Shown here piece after piece: positions 3,768 through 8,375 of a DNA stretch of 8,375 nt. Under the pieces are notes generated by a model, which saw nothing but the letters and a program-made list of their open reading frames with translations, did not search any database and had not been told where the DNA came from. Position 1 is the stretch's first letter. Every line of letters starts with the position of its first letter. The DNA comes from Armatimonadetes bacterium UBA5419 (GTDB lineage: Bacteria; Armatimonadota; UBA10988). Where the stretch lies: NCBI GenBank assembly GCA_002409445.1, contig DHNJ01000155.1, positions 1-8,375 of the forward strand, in the 5' to 3' direction. Made by a program: the position numbers and the translations under genes.

Positions 3768-6062
3768 ATGAGAGGCGGATCGATCAGCCGTCTGAACTGG
3801 TTGCGCCGCGCCTTGCTGGTTGTGGTGCTGGTCCTCGCCGCACGGCTGACCTGGGTGCAATTCGTCGCCCGTGACCGCTACTTCAACCCGACAGGCATCC
3901 GCTACACCCAGCGCACGACGCTGCTACCGGCCAAGGGCGAACTACGCGACCGTAACGGCCGCGTCCTGGCACGCAACATCGATAGCGCCAGCATCTACTG
4001 CAACCCGCAGGTCGTCGTCGACCCGGCCGCTGCCGCGGCCCGCCTCTCGCCGATCCTCGACGAGCCGCCCGAGAAGCTCGAGCCGCTGTTGGCCAAGCGC
4101 CTGCGCCGCGCGCGCCTGCGCACGGATGTCGATCCGGCGACCGTCGCCGCCCTGCGGCCACTGTTCGACGCCGGCATCCTCAGCGTCACCGACGACGTCG
4201 CCACGGTGCGGCGGACCATCGTCGCCCACCCGACCCAGATTTCCACCGACCCCGAGGTCCGCACGCGCCTGGCCCTGATCCTGGGCCTACCGCCCGAGGA
4301 GCTGGCCAACCTCCTGGCCGAGCCGCTGCAGCGTGTGGTCCTGCTCGATGAGGTGGAACCGACCCTGGTCGAGCAGGTCGAACGCCTCGGCGTCGAGGGC
4401 ATCAGCATCGAGACCCAGGAAGCTACGCCGGGCCAAACGGTTTACCTCAACCCCGTCGACGCGGCGCTGGAACCGGGCAGCCTCTCGGGCTCGCCCGAGA
4501 TCCGCACCGCGGTCTGGGACGCGCTCGAGCCGCTCTGGGCCGGCGCGACCAAGCCGTCGGTTAGCACCATCGCGCGCCGCCTAAAGGTCTATTCGCTGTC
4601 GCTCAAGCGCGAGGTCCCCGCCCTCCTGGGCGAGGCGATCCGCGCGCGCCTGGCGGCCGAGGAGATCGAGTACGCCAGCGTCGTCCGCGAGTCGACGCGC
4701 GAGTACCCCCAGGGCGAGCTCGGCCGCAGCCTGCTCGGCGCGGTCGACCCCGACGAGCAAGGCACCGGCGGGCTTGAGCTGACCTACAACTACCTACTCT
4801 CTGGCCAGTCCGGCTGGCACGAGGTGACCGTCGACCCGCGCGGCCGGCCGATCCTCCAAGAGCGGCTCACGCGCGTCGAGCCGCGCCACGGCTACAACGT
4901 CGAGCTGACCCTCGACGCGACCATCCAGAGCTATGCCGAAGAGGCGGTGCTCGGCGCGGTCACCGAGTTCGACGCTGATTGGGGTCTGGCGGTCGTCGTC
5001 GACCCGTTCAGCGGCGAGGTCCTGGCCCTGGCCGACATCGCCAACCCCGAGCGCCCGGTACGCAACGCGAGCCGCAGCCTCGGCACGCCGTACGAGCCTG
5101 GCTCGATCCTCAAGCCGCTGGTCGTCGCTGCGGCGATGGACGAGGGCCTGACCTCCTCGAACGACCCGTTCTACTGCGGCGGCGGCATGGTCGTTGGCAA
5201 CCGCCGGCTCAGCTGCATCCGTCATCACGGCGCGGAGACGACCTACGGCGGCGTGCGCGACAGCTGTAACGTGGTCATGATGCAGATCGCCCAGCGCATG
5301 GGCCAGGCCAAGCTGGAGCCGCAGCTACGCCGCTACGGCCTGTTCGAGCGCACGGGCATCGGCCTGGCCAGCCAGGAGAGCCTCGGCGCTATCTTCGTGA
5401 ACAACAACGAGGGGCGCTGGGGTCTGCTCAAGACCGCGACAGTCAGCTACGGCAAGGGCATCCAGGTTTCGTCCATCGGCCTCGTGCGCGCCTACAGCGC
5501 GTTGCTCAACGGTGGCCGCCTGCCCGACCTGCACCTGATCCGCCGGCTTGTCGATCGCGAGGGCCGACTGGTCAGCGAGGCGCCGACCGATGGCGGGCCG
5601 CAGGTCATGTCGTCGGACACTGCCGACGCGGTCAAGGAGATGTTGCGCGGGGTGATCGCCGACCCGAAGGGCACCGGCAAGATTGCCGCCAGCGCGCTGT
5701 ACGACCTGGGCGGCAAGACGGGCACCTCGGTCGCCTATGGCACGGGCGACAGCCGCGTCGTCTCGATGACCGGCTACGGGCCGCACGAGCAACCGCGACT
5801 GATGGTCCTGGTCTCCGTTTGTGAGCCGCGCCGCGGCCCGCGCTGGGGCGGCGTGACCTGTGGACCAGCCCTGCGCACCATCATCGAGCGCAGCTTGCAG
5901 TACCTCGGCCAACCCGCCAACCCCGGCGCCGCCGAAGCCCAAGCCAAGGCCTCAGAGGCCGCCGCCGCCGCACTCGCCGCCGCGCGGCCCGAACCGGCGT
6001 CCGAGGCCGAACCCGAGGCCGACACCACGACCTCCCCAACCACCGAGGAGGACGCGGAATGA
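3768..6062 (+). CDS. ftsI: Class B penicillin-binding protein (septal transpeptidase FtsI)
   Basis: 764 aa, longer than the usual 550-650. It has one membrane span at about 13-32, then the pedestal start with KGELRDRNGRVLA at 56-68 (usual RGxIxDRNG). The transpeptidase domain runs from about 375 to 713. Catalytic motifs: S446-I-L-K449 (nucleophile), S499-C-N501 and K650-T-G652. The CGGG segment at 470-473 and SCN context are typical of septal class B enzymes. It cross-links septal peptidoglycan in the periplasm with FtsW and FtsL and is the target of beta-lactams. The extra length comes from a repeated pedestal module (residues about 75-309, annotated separately) and from an Ala/Glu/Pro-rich tail (about 715-764). 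No PASTA domain is present. AGGAGG 5 nt upstream overlaps the ftsL stop and fixes the start. The stop overlaps the murE start as ATGA. The division role (rather than the elongation PBP2) is inferred from the cluster context. Confidence 0.92.
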   Translation: MRGGSISRLNWLRRALLVVVLVLAARLTWVQFVARDRYFNPTGIRYTQRTTLLPAKGELRDRNGRVLARNIDSASIYCNPQVVVDPAAAAARLSPILDEPPEKLEPLLAKRLRRARLRTDVDPATVAALRPLFDAGILSVTDDVATVRRTIVAHPTQISTDPEVRTRLALILGLPPEELANLLAEPLQRVVLLDEVEPTLVEQVERLGVEGISIETQEATPGQTVYLNPVDAALEPGSLSGSPEIRTAVWDALEPLWAGATKPSVSTIARRLKVYSLSLKREVPALLGEAIRARLAAEEIEYASVVRESTREYPQGELGRSLLGAVDPDEQGTGGLELTYNYLLSGQSGWHEVTVDPRGRPILQERLTRVEPRHGYNVELTLDATIQSYAEEAVLGAVTEFDADWGLAVVVDPFSGEVLALADIANPERPVRNASRSLGTPYEPGSILKPLVVAAAMDEGLTSSNDPFYCGGGMVVGNRRLSCIRHHGAETTYGGVRDSCNVVMMQIAQRMGQAKLEPQLRRYGLFERTGIGLASQESLGAIFVNNNEGRWGLLKTATVSYGKGIQVSSIGLVRAYSALLNGGRLPDLHLIRRLVDREGRLVSEAPTDGGPQVMSSDTADAVKEMLRGVIADPKGTGKIAASALYDLGGKTGTSVAYGTGDSRVVSMTGYGPHEQPRLMVLVSVCEPRRGPRWGGVTCGPALRTIIERSLQYLGQPANPGAAEAQAKASEAAAAALAAARPEPASEAEPEADTTTSPTTEEDAE
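3990..4694 (+). repeat. Three tandem diverged copies of a pedestal module in FtsI
   Basis: Within ftsI, three units of about 73-87 residues follow each other: residues 75-148 (3990-4211), 150-222 (4215-4433) and 223-309 (4434-4694). Each opens with a strand plus NP or HP (SIYCNP, TIVAHP, TVYLNP) and then a DP/EP. The first two share RL-x-x-IL, PPE-x-L, a following LLA, a VDP or VEP, and a closing G-I strand. The third is the most diverged and longest, and ends in the canonical REYPQG. Ordinary class B proteins have this head unit once between DRNG and the R-x-YP motif. The alignment was done by eye, so the third copy is less sure than the first two. Confidence 0.6.
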
Positions 6063-7534
6063 CCCTCAGCACGTTGCTTGATGGCTTCGCCTCGGTTGAC
6101 CCGAGCTTCGCCGACGTTGAGATCACCGCGGTCACCGCGGACTCGCGGCGCTGCGCGCCGGGCACGCTGTTCGTCGCCCTCCCCCGCGGCGATCGCGCGG
6201 GCTTCGTCCACGACGGCCACGACTTCGCCCCCGCCGCGGTGGCCGCCGGTGCCAGCGCGGTCGCCGCCACACGGCCGCTGCCCGACCTGGCGGTGCCGGT
6301 GCTCGTTGTCGACGACACGCGCTGGCTGCTGCCGCGCCTAGCCGGCCGGCTGCTGGGCGACCCGAGCCGCCAGATGCGCCTGGTCGGCATCACTGGGACC
6401 AACGGCAAGACCACGTCTAGCTATCTACTCGAGGCCATCTGGCGCCACATGGGCCGGCGCAGTGCGGTCGTCGGCACGATCGAGACCCGCCTGGCCGATC
6501 GTCAGCGCGAGCCCGGCATGACTACCCCCGACCCGGTCACCCTGCAGCGACTCTGGGCCGACTGCCTGATCTACGGCGTCCATGACGCTGTGATCGAGGT
6601 CAGCTCCCACGCCCTGCACCAGTACCGCGTCGGCGCAACCCACTTCACCGCCGCCCTGTTCACCAACCTGACCCAGGACCACCTCGACTACCACCCCGAC
6701 CTCGAGGACTACTTCGCTGCCAAATGCCGCCTGTTTGCCCCCGACGACTGGGGCCAGGCGCCGCGGGCCGTGATCAACATCGATGACCCCTACGGCCGCC
6801 GGCTGCTCGCCCAGCTCGGGCCAGAGGCCATTTCCTACGGCTTCGGGCCAGAGGCGGTGGTGCGCGGCGTCGAGCCCGTGTACGACGCGCATGGCAGCCA
6901 CGTCCGCGTCGTTACGCCAGCGGGCGAGTGGCGCCAGGATCTGCTCGTGCTGGGCGAGTACAACATCGCCAACGCCCTGGGCGTGATCGGCGTCGCGCTG
7001 GCGCTGGAGCTGCCGCTCGAGGCCATCCGCGCCGGCCTGGCCGGTTGCGCCGGGGCGCCAGGGCGGCTCGAGCCGGTGCGCTGCGGCCAGGACTTCACCG
7101 TGCTGGTCGACTACGCCCACACGCCCGACGCCGTCCACCAGGCGACCTCCGCGCTTCGCGGTCTGACCCCCGGCCGGATCATCACCGTCTTCGGCTGCGG
7201 CGGCGACCGTGATCGCGGCAAGCGCCCGCAGATGGGCCGGATCGCCGCCGAGCGCAGCGACGTCATCGTCGTCACCTCCGACAATCCACGCACCGAGGAC
7301 CCCGACGCCATCATCGCCGAGATCGAGGCGGGCATTCCCGCCGGCCTCGCCGAGGTCCACACCGAACCCGATCGCGCGGAAGCCATCCGCCTGGCCATCG
7401 ACCTGGCCCAGACCGGTGACACCGTGCTGATCCTGGGCAAGGGCCACGAGGACTACCAGATCCTCGGCACCGAGAAGCACCACTTCGACGACCGCGAGGT
7501 CGCCCACGAGCACCTTGGAGGCCGCGGGCTATGA
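6059..7534 (+). CDS. murE: UDP-MurNAc-tripeptide synthetase MurE (meso-DAP-adding type)
   Basis: 491 aa, full length. It adds the third amino acid to UDP-MurNAc-L-Ala-D-Glu in the cytoplasm with ATP (EC 6.3.2.13 if the substrate is meso-diaminopimelate). Domain 1 (about 1-107) binds the UDP-sugar. Domain 2 has the P-loop GITGTNGKTT at 110-119, TTPDP at 155-159, EVSSHAL at 180-186, TNLTQDHLDYH at 202-212 and the carbamylated-lysine region AAKCRLF at 220-226. Domain 3 has DYAHTPD at 351-357, GCGGDRDRGKRP at 379-390, DNPR at 408-411 and GKGHE at 460-464. DNPR binds meso-DAP in known enzymes, whereas lysine-adding enzymes differ there, so this supports an mDAP-type peptidoglycan. The ATG overlaps the ftsI stop (ATGA), and GAGGAGGA lies just upstream. 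The stop overlaps the murF start (ATGA). Confidence 0.95.
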   Translation: MTLSTLLDGFASVDPSFADVEITAVTADSRRCAPGTLFVALPRGDRAGFVHDGHDFAPAAVAAGASAVAATRPLPDLAVPVLVVDDTRWLLPRLAGRLLGDPSRQMRLVGITGTNGKTTSSYLLEAIWRHMGRRSAVVGTIETRLADRQREPGMTTPDPVTLQRLWADCLIYGVHDAVIEVSSHALHQYRVGATHFTAALFTNLTQDHLDYHPDLEDYFAAKCRLFAPDDWGQAPRAVINIDDPYGRRLLAQLGPEAISYGFGPEAVVRGVEPVYDAHGSHVRVVTPAGEWRQDLLVLGEYNIANALGVIGVALALELPLEAIRAGLAGCAGAPGRLEPVRCGQDFTVLVDYAHTPDAVHQATSALRGLTPGRIITVFGCGGDRDRGKRPQMGRIAAERSDVIVVTSDNPRTEDPDAIIAEIEAGIPAGLAEVHTEPDRAEAIRLAIDLAQTGDTVLILGKGHEDYQILGTEKHHFDDREVAHEHLGGRGL

Positions 7535-8375
7535 TCGCGACCAGCGGCGAGCTGGCTAAGATCGTCGGCGCGCAGCTGCGCGGACCGCTCGACCTGCCGG
7601 TCGAGCGGCTGGTGACGGACTCGCGGCAGGCGGGGCCGGGCGACCTGTTCGTGCCGGTCGTCGGCCTACAGCACGACGGCCACGACTTCGTCGCCGGCGC
7701 CTGGCAACGCGGCGCGCAGGTCATCTTCGCCGCGCCGGGCGCCCTTGCCGCCCGCGGCCTGGAGCCGCCCGCTGGCAGCGCCGTGCTCGAGGTGCTCGAC
7801 CCGCGCGCGGCCTACGGACAGGTCGGCGCCTGGTGGCGCGCGCGCTTCCCCGCGCTGGTCATGGTCGGCATCACCGGCTCGCTGGGCAAGACCAGCACCA
7901 AGGAACTGGCCGCGCAGATCCTCAGCCGCCGCGGGCCGATCATCGCCAACCAAGACAGCTTCAACAACGAGGTCGGCGTGCCCGCCACCCTCCTGCGCCT
8001 CGGCCCAGAGCACTGGGCGGCGATCCAGGAGATGGGCATGCGCGGCCCGGGCCAGATCGCCGAACTGTGCGAGCTGGTGCGCCCCGCCCTCGGCCTGATC
8101 ACCAACATCGGCCACTCGCACCTCGGCGTGCTCGGCTCGCGCCAGGCCATCGCCGAGGCCAAGGGCGAACTGCTCGACTGCCTGGGCCGCGACGGCACGG
8201 CGCTGTTGAACGCCGACGACCCGCACTCGCGCAGCCTCGCGCCGCGGCACAGCGGGCGCATCGTCTGGTTCGGCCAGAGCGCCGAGTCCGTCCGCCTGGC
8301 CGAGGTGCGCGGCAGCGACGTGCGGCTCCAAGGGCTGAGCGGCTCGCGGTTCGTGCTGACCATCGCCGGCGGCCC
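7531..8375 (+). CDS. murF: UDP-MurNAc-tripeptide:D-Ala-D-Ala ligase MurF (3' end cut by window)
   Basis: The first 281 residues are present and the frame is open to the window edge. Family length is about 450, so roughly the last 170 residues lie outside. MurF adds D-Ala-D-Ala to the UDP-MurNAc-tripeptide with ATP, finishing the pentapeptide in the cytoplasm. Visible: the N-terminal uridine-binding domain with LVTDSRQAGPGDLFV near 27-41 and HDGHDF near 48-53, and the P-loop GITGSLGKTSTKE at 113-125 (usual GITGSxGKTTTKE). Further on are SFNNEVGVP at 143-151, EMGMRGPGQI at 167-176 (usual EMGxxxxGEI), TNIGHSHL at 191-198 and the lysine region AEAKGEL at 208-214. The ATG overlaps the murE stop as ATGA, and GGAGG lies 9 nt upstream. 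Being next to murE, it fits the standard order, with mraY expected next. Confidence 0.95.
   Translation, partial: MIATSGELAKIVGAQLRGPLDLPVERLVTDSRQAGPGDLFVPVVGLQHDGHDFVAGAWQRGAQVIFAAPGALAARGLEPPAGSAVLEVLDPRAAYGQVGAWWRARFPALVMVGITGSLGKTSTKELAAQILSRRGPIIANQDSFNNEVGVPATLLRLGPEHWAAIQEMGMRGPGQIAELCELVRPALGLITNIGHSHLGVLGSRQAIAEAKGELLDCLGRDGTALLNADDPHSRSLAPRHSGRIVWFGQSAESVRLAEVRGSDVRLQGLSGSRFVLTIAGG

Noticed and set aside
5325..5942. - strand open frame (205 codons) opposite the FtsI transpeptidase domain
   Set aside because: It overlaps the coding strand of the SxN-to-KTG region. Low-complexity composition, no family resemblance.
6425..7513. Long - strand open frame (362 codons) opposite murE
   Set aside because: It lies wholly antisense to a full-length MurE with every family motif. 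Its Val/Gly/Asp-rich composition is the usual antisense shadow in DNA this rich in GC.
7666..8331. - strand open frame (221 codons) opposite murF
   Set aside because: Antisense to clear MurF motifs; no recognisable domain and no ribosome binding site seen.

Overview
The window is about 70% GC, bacterial, and densely coded. It carries the start of a division and cell-wall (dcw) cluster on the + strand, with a short two-gene operon on the - strand to its left. MurE has the DNPR motif typical of enzymes that add meso-diaminopimelate. The mraZ promoter and one upstream promoter look like ordinary sigma-70-type promoters. The lineage cannot be fixed from sequence alone. High GC, mDAP chemistry, a phage-ABA-sandwich-like protein and an unusual FtsI suggest a poorly sampled diderm-type phylum (Armatimonadota would be one guess), but this is inference.

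Layout: (1) 25-1381, - strand: a cytoplasmic NodB-type polysaccharide deacetylase-like protein, preceded by a 116-aa protein resembling the phage ABA sandwich domain. The two are tightly linked. (2) 1430-1579, + strand: a 37-aa single-span membrane protein whose -35/-10 elements lie so close to its ATG that the mRNA is probably leaderless. (3) 1580-1906: a 327-bp non-coding stretch ending in the mraZ promoter, four TGGGN MraZ boxes at 10-bp spacing, and a strong ribosome binding site. (4) 1907-8375, + strand: mraZ, rsmH (mraW), an ftsL-like gene, ftsI (class B penicillin-binding protein), murE and murF. murF runs off the right end.

How it works together: MraZ probably represses its own promoter and so the whole cluster. 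RsmH methylates 16S rRNA. FtsL and FtsI belong to the divisome that builds septal peptidoglycan. MurE and MurF add the third residue and the D-Ala-D-Ala dipeptide to the UDP-MurNAc peptide precursor. Four of the five junctions in the cluster are 4-base start/stop overlaps, which suggests translational coupling.

The most unusual observations are a head module of the FtsI N-terminal (pedestal) region that appears to be present three times in tandem, the four-box MraZ operator on the core promoter, and the probable leaderless gene for a tiny membrane protein. I see no clear wholly new multi-gene system, CRISPR array, RNA gene or insertion sequence.
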